64,000 nucleotides of DNA, taken from the NCBI RefSeq assembly GCF_905220565.1, contig NC_059415.1, forward strand, positions 3,640,001-3,704,000. Direction: 5' to 3'. Below the pieces are notes generated by a model. The model made no database searches. It was not told the origin of the DNA and saw only the letters and a list, made by a program, of their open reading frames with translations. The translations under genes were made by a program, and so were the position numbers. Below, piece by piece: positions 1-12,800 of the stretch; position 1 is the stretch's first letter, and the number at the start of each line of letters is the position of its first letter. The DNA is from Melitaea cinxia (lineage: Eukaryota > Arthropoda > Insecta > Lepidoptera > Nymphalidae).

Positions 1-128
1 TGATAAATACAGCTTTTAGATTCATTTTTGCGAATAGTAATATCTCATGAATACAGTAGAATTCGATGGTAAAAAAGAAAAATACATCAAAAGCTTTTAT
101 CTGTTGGATATTATCGTCCGTCAGATAA

Positions 129-282
129 TGAAACAACTTTTTAAATTAAAATTCGAATTACTTTGTAACGTTAGGACGTCTGACACATCCGTTTCCGTGA
201 CCATGGTTGCTGTAAAGTATCCGAAACATCGGGCATCTAAAAAACTTAACAAACTGTGATAAAATCCGAAAAAGTTGTTTCA
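129..282. repeat. Palindromic MITE-like element
   Basis: The left arm starts with TGAAACAACTTTTT and the right arm ends with AAAAGTTGTTTCA, an inverted pair. A tighter copy with longer perfect arms lies in the APRT intron at 61707-61782. The short open frame at 47-259 runs through this element and is not a gene. Confidence 0.6.
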
Positions 283-1322
283 TTATAATGAGTGAAATTC
301 GCGTAAATATTAGAAAAGAATATTCGTCAAATAGTCCATAACTGATGAAACAGGGCCTTTAGTATATAATAACATCAAGTATCGTCTTTGAATCGTATTA
401 TAACTTTTTTTACCTTTTTCATCTTAAAGAACCTTTTGAGCCAGCCACAACCTTTAAAAGCATTTTCCTTCAAAGTCACAGATCAAAGTTTGTTATAATC
501 ATCAACACAACAACGTTATATATACCTACTGCTACATAATTATGTATTCGTAGTTTTGTACCTATGTATCAAGTATCAACTTATAGTTGTCGAAGTTCTA
601 AAACCACATATGTAAAAATTCTTAACTTTTCAGAAGAGCGTAAAATCAATACTAACTTGTCGTTATATTGATTTTAATTTATGGTTTGTTTTAAAATTAT
701 TTATTAGTGATTAGATAATTCCTGTTTCTGATTGGCTAAAAAAATACGTCTATCGGTTAAAAAAAATACTTACGCTGTAAGTACAACAACTTTAAGGACG
801 ATTAGTATTTTAACGTATTAAACTTTACTTTGAACATCATAAATAAGTACAAATACAAACATACAATTGATAAATATATTCATATATAGTTATATAGTTT
901 TTTTTTTGTGCTAGGCTTTAGATTAAGAACCGTCATTTTGAAGTTAGATAGGTTAGGGTTTTTTTTTTTGTAATGAAATTATGCCGATAAACGGTCACAT
1001 TTTGAGCTTTCGACGGATCATAAACTAAAGCCTTACCTTTATTTTCTTTTTAATGCTTTTTACAATGGTTGCGGCGCGAAATCATTTTATTTTTTAAAAA
1101 TAAGAAACAAATATCTACAATGGTTAAAAAAAATAAGTAATAGTTTAGAATAAATGCAATAAAATAAATACCTTACATAAACAAAACGCAACAAACCATT
1201 ACAATTTTAAAAAAATCTAAAGAGAATTTTTAAATTATCTTTATCTGCATTTTACATAGAAACTTCGTTACCAATAAACTGCCGATCAGATTAGAAAAAT
1301 TACATTGAATAAATTTCTATAA
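283..1322. other. AT-rich stretch, no gene recognised
   Basis: Low-complexity AT-rich DNA with poly-T runs near 900 and 960. No open frame with splice sites or family motifs was seen. It ends where the Helitron-like element at 1323 begins. Confidence 0.5.
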
Positions 1323-1752
1323 TCCTTACTAGTATTATAAATGCGAAAGTAACTCTGTCTGTTTATCTGTCTGTCGCGCTTTCACGCCAAAACTACTAAA
1401 CCGATTGAAATGAAATTTGGTACACAGATAGTTCAGAGCCTGAGAAAGGACATAGGCTACTTTTTAATAGGAAAAAAGGGGGGTAAGGGGTTTGAAGATG
1501 ATGATGAAAAGTTTTATGGAAGTATCATCATATTTAGAGCTAGAAGCTTGAAACTTATTTTTTAAGCTGTTGATTTGATAAAAATAAATATGACATTCAA
1601 TGTTTGTAAAAGTTTTACCCTCATGGGTGTAAAATAGCATAAGAGACAAAATATGAGAGCTATTCTGATGTCCAAAATAAACCATAAGATATATCCATCA
1701 AATGCTGACCAATGTCACTATTCCACGCGGACGAAGTCGCGAACACAGCTAG
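1323..1752 (+). mobile_element. Non-autonomous Helitron-like element
   Basis: The element starts with TC after an A (TCCTTACTAGTATTATAAAT) and ends with the lepidopteran Helitron-like 3' terminus CGGACGAAGTCGCG...CAGCTAG. No coding capacity is visible. The expected 3' flanking T is replaced by A. Confidence 0.6.
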
Positions 1753-2370
1753 AATTAAATAAGATAATAATGAGACTACATTATTTCGTTTCTCCAAACG
1801 CGTGTTTAACATCAATACTTAGTATAAAACAAAATCGCTTCCCGCTGTCTTTATACTTAGATCTTTAAAACTACGCAACAGATTTTGATGCGTTTTTCTT
1901 TAATAAATAGAGTGATTCCAGAGATAGGTTTACTGGTTTATATGTGTGTATAAAATATGCATAATGTAGTAGAGGAACACTGATAGTTTTAGAGGTTTCT
2001 AATGTGATGTCGTAAATAAACACATTTTTTTGCGCTTACATTGCAAATATTTATTTTATATTTAGTATCACCATTGCACTAGTGCGAAGCCGGACGGTCT
2101 CGCTAATAAAAATTATATATGGAATATAAACCAATGTGAAAATATCAATCAATGAAGATCTAATGAAACTCACAACTCACACTTATTAAATTTAAAATTA
2201 ATACAAACAGTCACGAATCCGTAGTCTTATGACTAACATGCAGTCGGCAAGTTATTGTATTTTTATGTTGCGTGCAGCAAAGTTACCCGAGCAACAGACT
2301 GCTGGATCAATTAAAGTTCATATTTTGAGTTTAACTCAGTGTCGCTCTTATCGTTTCTTTTAATTTAAAA
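1753..2370. other. Upstream region of gene A with a Helitron-like 3' end
   Basis: No gene is recognised. A fragment near 2080-2106 (GTGCGAAGCCGGACGGTCTC then GCTAA) resembles another Helitron-like 3' end. No TATA box is obvious before the gene A start codon. Confidence 0.4.
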
Positions 2371-4467
2371 ATGGTGAAAGTGAATAAAATGTGCACAAAA
2401 CCAAAAACGGTTTATTTCGGACATACATTTCAATTTTGGAAGGTAATTTTTGAATTTCGTTAGAACTTACGTTAGAAACCAAACTTTTTACTTCTTTTAT
2501 GACGCTAAAAATGTTAATAATCTAAAATATTCAAAGAAACATACGAAGACGTTAAACCTTCAAAATTGAAAAAAAATTCTTACCTAAAAAGAACTCACTA
2601 ACTTTAATGTCAGAAATTCCTAAAATTGAAGATATACATATAATGCTAGCTGCATTTTGTAAAGTACGATAATTTTAAATGTATCGAAGTAAACAGTGTG
2701 AAGTTAAATTAATTTTACTGGCAACAATAACTTTGCAATATACACAAACAATGAAAAATAATATAATTTGCGCAAGAATAATTTTGATACTTTAAAAAAT
2801 ATTTTCAGGTGAGACAACACAGCGATAATAAACCTATTGTTGATGTAGAAGAAATGAAGAAAGTAACTGATATTGTTACCTGCGATAAAATTCATTTACA
2901 AAAGTAAGTTTTTTATTTACTTTTTATTTAATTATATATACTTTTTAATTTTTAATAATAGTTTATTACATACAATGTTTAATTTAATAACAACTTACAG
3001 AGCTATAGTAAATAGGGCAGAAGAGAAGGTAAGAAAGTTATTGAATGAAGAAGAAATAAAACTCTGACAGAGGAGAGAAAAATTAAACAATCTTTTACAA
3101 AGAGAAGAATATGAACTGCATCAGGAGTTGGTAACTAAGCAGCACAATGAGGAATGCCGTTATTGTACAGAAAGAAATAATAGAGCACAAAAATATGAAG
3201 AAGAAATAGAAATGGAAAAAGCACGCGAGTGTCTTAAGGCTTTAGAAAGGGAAAAAATGTAAGTATGTGTAATTTTTTTTACAGGCAACTCTTACTATAT
3301 TTCGTAACACAATTCATAAAATTGGTTTAAACTTATTAGTTCACAACCAATCATATATCACTCGTAATCGTAAATGTTTAATTTACCCGTCGTCAAAAGC
3401 AAGGTACAGCGTTAGCGTTGTCAACTTGTAAATACACATTTTTTGTTATATTTTGAATAATGTTTGCTCACATCGCCTTGTATTACTATTATCTTTATGT
3501 ATTTTATTAAGTACATCGCTTCTAACAAATTTATTAAATTCCATTAAATAATAGAGAAAAGCTAAAGGAATTCATTCTCGACAAACATTCATAATATACT
3601 ATGGGGAGCGGTATTTATCCCGCCACTATTATTAATAATAATCGGAACCGGAGGTATGAAACGCTCTTCGAGGGAGGAATTCTAAAAAAACCGCATTCAT
3701 CATGTATACAGTACAAATATTTGCCATAAGGGGAAAATACTTGCGACCCTCGCTCAAGATGCTTAAATTAAAATATGCATAGATCAATTTACCACAAGCT
3801 GCGAAATATCTTAAAAAACTAAGAACATCATTTACACGTTTATACGCACGTACATCCATAAAGAATCGTATACGTAACTTTGAAAAAGTATTTATTATAC
3901 ATAGAAAGTTTTTTAATCATACGACACAAAAATAATATATTTTTCTTATATGTACTTTGTATACGCCTTCTTTAAGTAAATAATAGAATAAACTGAATAT
4001 CACACGGAATTAGAGGATGTACCCCAGTCTATTTATTACAGCAGTATTTATTAATTATATATAGTCTATTTTTCTTCACGATTTCCGTGTAATTAAAATA
4101 AATATATTTATGTAACTTATAGAGCATACGGCATGAAATGCAGCAAAATAGATGAAATAAAACTACGTGAAATTCAAAAGATGCAAATGGAAGAAAGAAA
4201 AATAATTGAAAAAAATAACGCAGAAGTTGATGAGTTATGGCACCAGGTTCTACTAAATGATATTAGAATAAAGGTTCGTTGAAAATCAACAAACCCCCAT
4301 AGATAGCAGATTGACACGTGTCTGTTTTAAACTAAATAATTTAGGTTTTTTTTTTAAATATCAGTAAAATATTTTTAAATTTTTATATCAATGTCATAAG
4401 ATGAAAAGGTATTTTTTGTTTACAGTGTCAAAAATATAATAAATTATATAAGCATGTTGTGTGTGTG

Positions 4468-4550
<83 letters not shown>

Positions 4551-7517
4551 TGCTACTGTTGTATTATTTTTTTCCAATAACGTAGGAAGAAAACGAAAGA
4601 AGAACAGCAGAAAGACGAAAACGAGAAATGATTGAACGTCGGATGGCCTATGATGAACAAATAGCAAGTGCTAGTAGAAAAAGGCGAGAGACAATACAAA
4701 CAGAGAGAGAAATAGAGAACAGAAGATTAGAAAATATGAAAAAGAAAATGGAGCAAGACTATTATGAAGGTAATAATAAAAATTATAGCGGGTGAGTGAG
4801 TGAAGATTACCTTTGTAAATAAGACGTACCTAATAAAGGGTCAAGTTAACTTAACTACAATACAATTATAAAATTAAAATAAATATTCTATTTAAGTATA
4901 GGAAAAAAGACAATAACAAATCAACTAAATATTTTCAGCGATCAAAAGGAAGAAAGAACAACAGCTTATCAACAAACAAAACTGCATGGAATTGCATGAA
5001 ATAAAACTTATGGAACTTAGAAACAAAGTAAAACAAGAAAAAGAAATCGATGTTAACACAATCATGATAGCTATGGAGGAATTGAGGAATGAGAGACAAA
5101 AGGAATTGAACAAAATCGTGAGTTAAAGAATTCTAAAAGTTGTTTATTTTAAACGTAAGCGGATTTAAGTTTAAATATTGAAGTTATATTTCTCGCGTCT
5201 ATACCTAAATATATCCAAAGGTCGAAAAGAATAAAGTAAACTGACCTACAAGAAATTTTCTCGATTTTTAATTCTTTCAAAATAGATTTTTTTTGGTATC
5301 GGTTTGTTGATAAATCTCTTGTTTTACTTGTTTAAAGTAATTACAACAATAAACTATGAATATTAAAATGTTAGAAAATATTGCTTCAGCATATAAAAAG
5401 GTATTTTAAGTCCTAAGCTATAGACTGTAAGTGATGCGCGTGTTTGCTTTTCAGCAAACTTTAAAAATGGAAAAAGATATATTCATCGACAATTACAATC
5501 GTGAGAGAATAATGAAAGAGAAGTTGCAAAAAGAAGCGGAGAAGATAAGAGATGAATGGAAGGAGAAAGAACAGAGAGAAGCAGATGAAATTATCCGACA
5601 AATTAAAATGAATAGACAAGCAAATAAAATGGTATACCTACCTATAATTTTATTTTTATGATTCTCTTCAAAATTTTACTAACAATATTTTCATTAAATT
5701 ACTTTTTATTTTGAAAATTATTGTTATGAGTTGAATTCTAGTAAAGGTAATCAATGTTTTTATTAAAGAATGCAGCACACGAATATAAAAGATACATAGA
5801 AGAAAGGAGCCGTGAAATGGAGATAAAAAGACAAGAAAGAAGAGAAACGATGAAAAAAGTAAAGAGAACGGCATACAACGAATTACGCAAAAAATTAGAT
5901 GAAGCTAATGATGAAATGAGACAGCAAATTGAATATCGTAACACATTAAACAATCAAATACGAGATGATGAAAAAAATTTGGTAAAGAAAGCTATTCTCT
6001 ACTTCGTTAATTGTTCTTATATTTGTCATTGCTTTTGTAAATAGGTGATAAGCCATTTCTGATTAGTGAACAAAATATATGCTGGATGGGATCGTCATGG
6101 TTAAACATTGAATCTCAGATGCAACTTTCTCACCAGTTTAGTATAAACGATTTGCAAGTGATATGCAAATGATATGGCGCCGCGTTGGCGCAACGGTTAC
6201 AGTCATGGATTGTACCTGTTGCGCTGGCGGTTGCGGGTTCGATCCCCGCACATGACAAATATTTGTATTGGCCATACAGGTGTTTGCCGTGGTCTGGGTG
6301 TTTGTGCAGTCCTTGTGGGTCTCCCCACGGTGCCTCGGATAGCACGTTAAGCCGTCGGTCCCGGTTGTTATCATGTACACCTGATAGTGATCGTTACTCA
6401 TAGTAGGGAATATATCCGCCAACCCGCATTGGAGCAGCGTGGTGGATTAAGCTCTGATACTTCTCCTACATGGGAAATGAGGCCTATGCCCAGTAGTGGG
6501 ATATTACAGGCTGAAGCGATGCTTGATATGCCGCATTATTTTTAAAATATTTAATATTTTATTTGTCCGTGGAAAAATATTAAACTGCGGACTTGCACTA
6601 AAGTTTACTTTTTCTTCTCACGTGTGACGTACTTTTCATGGGTATTTTGTGACTTCGAAAAGTTGAAGTTGCGTTCGAAAATCCAAACTAAACTAAATCA
6701 CGTTTTTGTTCGGCAAACAGGGAATAGTTCAAAATGTACTGTGTTTAATATTGTATAGCTTTGCAAATAATTTATACTAGCTTATTTTATTTCAAAATTA
6801 TGTTTTATTTAGACTGTGTAAAAAAATATAACGTCACTTCATTCTATTCCAGGAACTCGAAGTAATTGAAATTGAAAGAAAACAGCGTCCATTTACAAAA
6901 AAGGCAATTATGTTTAAGGAAGCGATGAGAGATGTGGCCAACCGATCACTTGTCAGGTACAAGATATTGAAAAAATAACAATGTAGCGTATAACGGAATA
7001 TTTACCATGTAAACATGTAACCATGATGCTTGCATTGTTTCCGGAATACCCAGAGCTCGAATTATGTAACGTCAAATTAAATCGTCAACCACGACATATT
7101 ATAGATATTTTAGAAATATCTATAGCGCAATAGTTGTTGGCGATTTGAATTTGTCAATGCGTATTCCATTTTACATTTTCGTACTAGCGTTAGTTAACCA
7201 TGAAAATTTAAAAAAACATTATAAATTTTTGTTTATGCCTTGCAGATATATATATAGCATGTCGAATTACTATTTAACTATATTTTATTTATATACGCAA
7301 ATATAAAATGTTAAATTTTCTATTAAACTATCTATCTACGTATTTACCCATTAACGTTATAGTTATATGAGTATTAACTTACAGTAAATTAGTGTGGCAA
7401 TTTTTACAAACTTATTTCATTTTTTTCAGTGAGAACCCCATTCATCCTTTTGAAAGAAAAATGCTGAAAAATGAAACAATTAATTCATCTGTTTCGTTAC
7501 CTTTTCTAAATAAATAA
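2371..7517 (+). CDS. CFAP53-like coiled-coil (TPH-domain) protein, copy A
   Basis: Ten exons join in phase: 2371-2442, 2809-2903, 3001-3258, 4123-4273, 4586-4769, 4939-5117, 5455-5631, 5769-5981, 6853-6956, 7430-7517. The product is almost entirely charged coiled coil (E/K/R/Q-rich), as in trichohyalin-plectin-homology proteins. It carries a DELWHQV segment, where human CFAP53 has KLWEED, and a C-terminal NPIHPFERKM like the family's IHPM end. CFAP53 is a ciliary/flagellar axoneme and basal-body protein, so a role in sperm flagella is inferred. Exon 3 contains an in-frame TGA at 3065-3067. It disappears if a 42-nt segment, 3029-3070, is spliced, giving 492 residues against about 514 in human. 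Unspliced, the gene would be a pseudogene. The short first exon is the least certain part. Gene C is a diverged paralog. Confidence 0.75.
3029..3070 (+). other. Candidate 42-nt intron inside exon 3 of gene A
   Basis: The segment begins after AAG with GTAAGA, a strong donor, and ends CTCTGACAG, a strong acceptor. It is 14 codons long, starts on a codon boundary and contains the only in-frame stop of the gene. Removing it gives NRAEEK joined to RREKLNNLL, which lines up almost without gaps with human CFAP53. It would be unusually short for an insect intron. Confidence 0.5.
4459..4548. repeat. GT/CT microsatellite
   Basis: A compound dinucleotide repeat: (GT)n, then (CT)n, then about 32 GT units, ending 37 bp before the exon 5 acceptor of gene A. 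The long Thr-His open frame on the minus strand here is an artefact of this repeat. Confidence 0.95.
6176..6522 (+). mobile_element. tRNA-derived SINE, full-length-like
   Basis: The head has box A-like GTTGGCGCAACGGTTA and box B-like GGGTTCGATCCCCGC. The body contains GTCTCCCCACGGTGCC, and the 3' part is ATGCCCAGTAGTGGGATATT followed by ACAGGCTGA. It lies in intron 8 of gene A. Related copies are at 12052, 13292, 38491 and 47733 (minus). Confidence 0.8.
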
Positions 7518-7580
7518 ATATGGATTTTAATTAGTATTTTTGTACATTAAAATTATAATTATATATTAAAGTACAATTGA

Positions 7581-7586
7581 AATAAA
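7581..7586 (+). terminator. Poly(A) signal of gene A
   Basis: AATAAA 64 nt after the gene A stop codon. Confidence 0.6.
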
Positions 7587-8554
7587 CAACTTCTTCTTTA
7601 TTTTTTTACCTTCTTTTATCACCAATATTACAGCTTTATTGATTTGGAAAGGTTTCATTACGGAAAGGGAAAATCTAATATGCGAAATTTAAGTCTTAGT
7701 TCATACTTTTACGTTTTGCAGTGAATAATATAAAAACATTCACATTAAACTTTAAAACATTCACAGATAGTTCATTCTTCATTCGACCACATGCTAATGT
7801 TTTCGTGAAAGTTCTGACATTTAACAACCAAATTACCAATTTTTTATTTTTTACCAAGCTTATAGACTTAACATTAATAAATCATTATTAATTTATTAGT
7901 TACGTTTTCAAAGTTTTACCAGTGCTTTCCATATATACTAGCATTTGAAAACAAATTATAAAACAATGCTTCAACACCTGAAAAAATTCTAGCAGGCTTA
8001 ATACAATAAATATAGGTAATCATTATCATTATCTTTATTATTATAATAAAACTAAGTTGATAAAATGTGCGTGCCAATAAATTTAAAAAGGAGTCCCGGC
8101 ACGATAAAGAAAGTTGTATAGTGTGATAGCCCTTTATCCCCCCCTCGAACGAGAATGTTCCCGTTTTAACCTAAAGGGCGTGTTTTTAAACATATGAGGG
8201 CTTTTCCAACCCTTCAACTTAGAAATTAAGTGTAGCGGCACCATCTGCTGTTGAGTATTTGAACTTCATTCAGAACAACTATTATTTGGATTGCATTTCG
8301 AAAGGCGCTGCGAGCAATAGCAGCATGTGTAGTAATAGCACGAAATTTAAAATTCCAATTTCAATAAGTCTTAAATTACATTCGTTACTATAATAAAATT
8401 ACTAAATATTATGTATTTATACAGCAGTAGCTAACTTATATTTTGGATATAAGCGACATAATGTTAGTTATTCAAATTAGTTCTGAAAACATTTTAAAAT
8501 TTAAGTTTTTAAATTTCGCGTCTTTACTACATATGCTACAGCTGAAGAACCTAT
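7587..8554. other. Intergenic, no gene recognised
   Basis: AT-rich spacer between gene A and the HSE/TATA module. Nothing with family motifs or splice structure was seen. Confidence 0.5.
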
Positions 8555-8577
8555 TGTTACGGCGGACGATAATGTCG

Positions 8578-8592
8578 AGAACATTCTAGAAG
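8578..8592 (+). promoter_or_regulatory. Perfect three-unit heat-shock element
   Basis: AGAACATTCTAGAAG is three contiguous inverted nGAAn pentamers, the binding unit of trimeric heat-shock factor. It lies about 60 bp upstream of a TATA box at 8652. Confidence 0.75.
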
Positions 8593-8651
8593 GTGTGAGA
8601 AAGAAAATATTCTCAAACTTCCTCGAATATCTTAGAGCCTAGCTCTCTGAA

Positions 8652-8659
8652 TATATAAG
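8652..8659 (+). promoter_or_regulatory. TATA box downstream of the HSE
   Basis: TATATAAG, followed about 30 nt later by AGAGTTAGTTCG, a plausible initiator, and then an A-rich untranslated-leader-like tract. The nearest downstream gene on this strand is gene B, over 1.1 kb away, with another element between. Confidence 0.55.
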
Positions 8660-8853
8660 AGCCCAGTTTCACCCGCCAGAGTTAGTTCGATTTAAACAGC
8701 GAAACAAGCGATTTCGAAACGAAAAGGAAAGAAGTTATTTAAAAAAAATAGTGATTGAAAATTTTTGTTAAATACCCCTGCGAAGCCGGGGCTGGAATCT
8801 AGTAGGTAATAATTAAGGGATACCATCCTAAGACTTTGTTATTTATTTATTTA

Positions 8854-9388
8854 CTAGCCGACCCGTGCCCACTTCGTTGGGCCTTAATTATTATTATATT
8901 AACCAAATAACATACTTTAAAGAACACATTTTATAGCAATTAAATAAATAATATGTTGCTCACGTGTATTTATTATTTTAAATTACAGAACAATATAACA
9001 TACTTTAAAGAACAAACTTTATAGCACTTAAATAAATAATATTTTGCTCCAACGCCATCTATCAAAAATCGAGAAAACGTCGTCGATAGACTAAAATAAG
9101 ACTAAATTAATAACGTCGAAAGACTAATAAATTGTTTTCTAATAGCGATAGATGGCGCTAGTTAATTTACTATTTTGATGTGATTTTGATATATTTTAAT
9201 CTTTTTCTTATTTACTGAATTTTTTGTTCAATTACAATAAAATATGCCTATATATAGCCTATGTCACTCCTGAATAGTGTAGCTTTCTGTTAGTAAAAGA
9301 ATTTTCATGATCGGATCAGTAGTTGCGAAGATTATCCCCTACATATAAATAAGTTATAAACTTTTCCTCTTCTTAATATTAGTATAGA
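8854..9388 (-). mobile_element. Non-autonomous Helitron-like element (minus)
   Basis: On the plus strand it starts CTAGCCGACCCGTGCCCACT and ends with the inverse of the TCTATACTAATATTAA start. A related element in the opposite orientation lies at about 22770-23074. The T and A flanks fit an AT target site. Confidence 0.65.
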
Positions 9389-9822
9389 TTTTTTCAGTAA
9401 TAGTCTTTTTACGATAGGTAGATCTTTGTAATTTGTATAAAATTATTTAAAATAAGTAATATTAATAAGACATTAAATAAACATTTAGTAATAGTTATCT
9501 TATAAAACTTGTAGAGATGACGCATAAACAAAACGCTTGATGCATAATGATATACATTTAGCGCTGAACGCTGTAAGATTTGAATTGTTTTATATAAGAA
9601 TAAAATCAGCTTTTTAATATTTTAGAAATATCTATAGCGCAATATCGGTTAAATATACATATACATAATAATAAAAAGTTGTTTTTTTTTTTAAAGATAT
9701 AAATTTGTTATTCATGCGAGGGTACATGGAATAGCACTAAATATGTTATGAGGATGTCATATTTTTATATTCACCATTATTTTTAAGTGCACGTGCTAAA
9801 CTTTATAACATTTTCGCCCAAC
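9389..9822. other. Upstream region of gene B
   Basis: AT-rich, with a T/A homopolymer. No core promoter motif was recognised. A short piece near 9620-9645 (ATTTTAGAAATATCTATAGC) also occurs near 7108-7130, so it is a dispersed repeat fragment. Confidence 0.4.
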
Positions 9823-12800
9823 ATGGAAAATGAAGAGAAACACTGTCTTAAATTTCTTGAAGATCGACCATATCGATATTTACAACAAATGGCGAAATCT
9901 CTCGGACTACCATCAAATTTCAAGGTACAGAATTACAGAAACTTGACTAGACTTGGAATTAATCTTTTGTAAAAATGTGTTCTTGTAAGAATAAAATTAA
10001 AAATGCTGTTAAAACTAACAACTAACTAAATTATTTGTAAATGTAATACCTACTTGTCTTAAATTTCTATAATAAGACGTGATTTAAACATGTAGTCAAT
10101 TTCAAGGATTTTATTAGAAAGTTTATAGGAATTATATGGTTCATCATAACTTTCTAAAATGCTTTTAAAATCAATAAGTAAACTGTATTTCATTACAGAA
10201 AGTGTATTTAATAGAATTAATACACGCAAAGAAGTTCAAAAGCGAAAGAGATGTCAACACTATCATACACAGAGTAAAACTTGAGCGTTTGAGATTATCT
10301 AAAGTTAGAAGAGAAACTAAGAAGAGAAAAATGCAGGTTCTGATTTAATATTAACAATTGTAACATACATAATAATATTTTATTACAGTTTATATTATTA
10401 TTCACTAATAAAAAGAATATACAATATGTTAATAAACTATAATCCTTATATTTATACAAAAAGAATTTGAAAACTTGATAGACAAATTCTATACTATATA
10501 AAAAGTGCTATAAGCAAACACTTCTGCCATAAAGAAAATTTAAAACTACACTCATTATTTTCATTTTTATTACAGAAATCTGTATCAAAATAATATTACA
10601 ATCTAAATAAATTTAAATTTAAGAATCTGCAAATGCTTTGTTAATTTCAGAAAATATTTATTTCATAAATTATATACTTTTTAATTTAATAAAACAAAAT
10701 ATTCATCATTTTCAGTTATTAGAGGTGTCAATGAACAAATCCTGTTCACCACCAATAACATTCACACCTAAACGTCCAAACACATGCATAAGATATAGTC
10801 CAGAACTAACCAAAAATCTCATCACATATAACCCTAAAAAGAGTCTAATACAAAACGATCAAAATCCTACACCTAACGCAAGCCGCAGTGACAGAATACT
10901 GAGAAGTTTCAATATGAAAACTTTAAAACCCAATTATGCCTTATTAAATGGTCAAGATATTGTTAAATCTCATTTGAATCCGATGGAGGCAAGAGTTAAA
11001 ATTATAAGGAATAGCAATGGATATCCTCACATTAATGTCACCGCTAAATGTATAGTGAAAAAGCATAGACCGACCCTATTATCTAATTCAAAATCAGCAT
11101 TGAAAACACACTTAATGCTGACACAAAGTGCTGTAAGTATAACTCAAGTCATTAATGTTACCGCATATACATTTTTTGATAACTGCATGATTTTTACTAT
11201 GCCTCTTGGACTAAATAACTTTTAAAAATTTTGGAGTATTATTTTAAAATACAAGTTAGCTTCAGGATAGCTTCATTTGAAACTCTTTTCAATACTTTCT
11301 ACTTCAGATGTTAGTATCGTTTGATTGTTTTTAAAGGTAGGGAAGGGAAGTACCATCACTTAAATTATTAAAAATTGCCAATAATATTTTATCTCTTATT
11401 AAATTGAAGTACTCCTATTGTATATAAATGTATACTAAAGATAATGAATTTAATCAAAAATTACAGGATCTTCCACATAACTCAACACCAAAACGACAAA
11501 GAACAATAAGCGGTATATACCCATTATCCCCTTCGGAGACAATACCGAGAAACATAACCACAGAAAGCTTATGTCTTAGAAAAATAGATGGTACCCTAAC
11601 AAGAATCAATGCATTAGTACAGAAACGTGTGGAAATAATGCCAAAACAGAAAAATAACTACAAAAATGCAGAAATCAACATTCAAGACATAATAAACGGT
11701 TTTGATATGAACTCAAATGAACATGATAGTACGAATAATTACTTACAATCACAGTATCCAAACTTATCTAGTATAGATTCATACAATGACTTGTCCTATC
11801 CTATTGAAAGGAATACTAAGGATAATTTAAACGTTTATTCTGTGTATTATCATAAAAAAATCAGATCTGAAGAAATTAGGTGCCAGAGATTAAGAGATAC
11901 GCAAGAGGATGAGAGGTTGCCAAAAATAAATGACGTTTTTAGTAAATTCAACGACTTGTACAAGAGAGATTTAACAAAACCTCTTTATGTTCAAGTTAGT
12001 TCGGAGTCTGAGAGAAGTATGTGTTTTTATTTATGTTATATACAACTGCTCTAGTGTAGTTGTGCGAGTAGTCGCCTAAAACATCTACGGTTTGCGGGTT
12101 CGATTCCATTCGATCCTGCTCGGGATGGATATTTGTTTTTGTACAAATATTTCTTTCAGGTTGGGATTTCTGTCCCTGTAGGTCTCCCCACCACGCACTG
12201 GAGAGCACATAAAGCCGTCGGTCCCGGTTATTATCATAAATACCTGATAGCAATCGTTAGTCACATATCCACTAACCCGCAGTGGAGTGGTGTGAGTGGA
12301 GTGGCGGTGGACTCTGCCCAGCACACCCTCGAGGTGTGCCCAAGATGGGCGGCACTACGTCGCGATCTGACGACAGTCCTCGGAGGGGACTTGTCACTGC
12401 CGAGCGTTATCACCGCGATGCTCGGCGACGACAAGTCCTGGACGGCGATGGTCTCCTTCTGCGAGATAGTAATGTCCCAGAAGGAGAACGACGAGCGGGT
12501 GAGAGAGGAGGCCACCGACGAGGCCTCCTTCCGCAGGCGACGAACGGGGGTGCGTGGGAGGCGCTACTTAATGCGCCTCCAGTAACGCCCCTGTGCCCGT
12601 GTCGGGCCGGGATGGGAACCCGGTCCTGCTAGACGTAGCGTCGTCGGGATTGTTCAGAGGTGAGCCGGATAGTCCCCATGGAGGAGAAGTCTGACCTTTT
12701 CGCCGAGGCCAGCCGGTCGCTGGAGGGATCCTGTTGCCTGCAGATCCGGGACCCTCCAATTAAAGCGGCTGAAGGCTCCCGCAGGGGTTTGGTCGGTACT

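Larger units (their letters stand above)
8555..8812 (+). mobile_element. Promoter-bearing element with Helitron-like 3' end
   Basis: The stretch starts TGTTACGGCGGACG and holds a heat-shock element, a TATA box and an A-rich leader-like tract. It ends GCGAAGCCGGGGCTGGAATC then TAG, which looks like lepidopteran Helitron 3' ends. No open frame follows. Alternatives are a solo LTR, because it begins TGTTAC, or a captured hsp70-type promoter. The 5' boundary is uncertain. Confidence 0.45.

Noticed and set aside
3065..3067. TGA in gene A as a selenocysteine codon
   Set aside because: No selenoprotein family resemblance, and coiled-coil CFAP53 proteins have no such residue. Splicing or a plain stop is simpler.
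4428..4667. Minus-strand frame with a Thr-His repeat protein
   Set aside because: It is only the GT/CT microsatellite read on the other strand and overlaps exon 5 of gene A.
6231..6249. tRNA gene at the GGGTTCGATCCCCGC motif
   Set aside because: It is box B of a SINE. No acceptor stem or cloverleaf closes around it, and the same holds at 38550.
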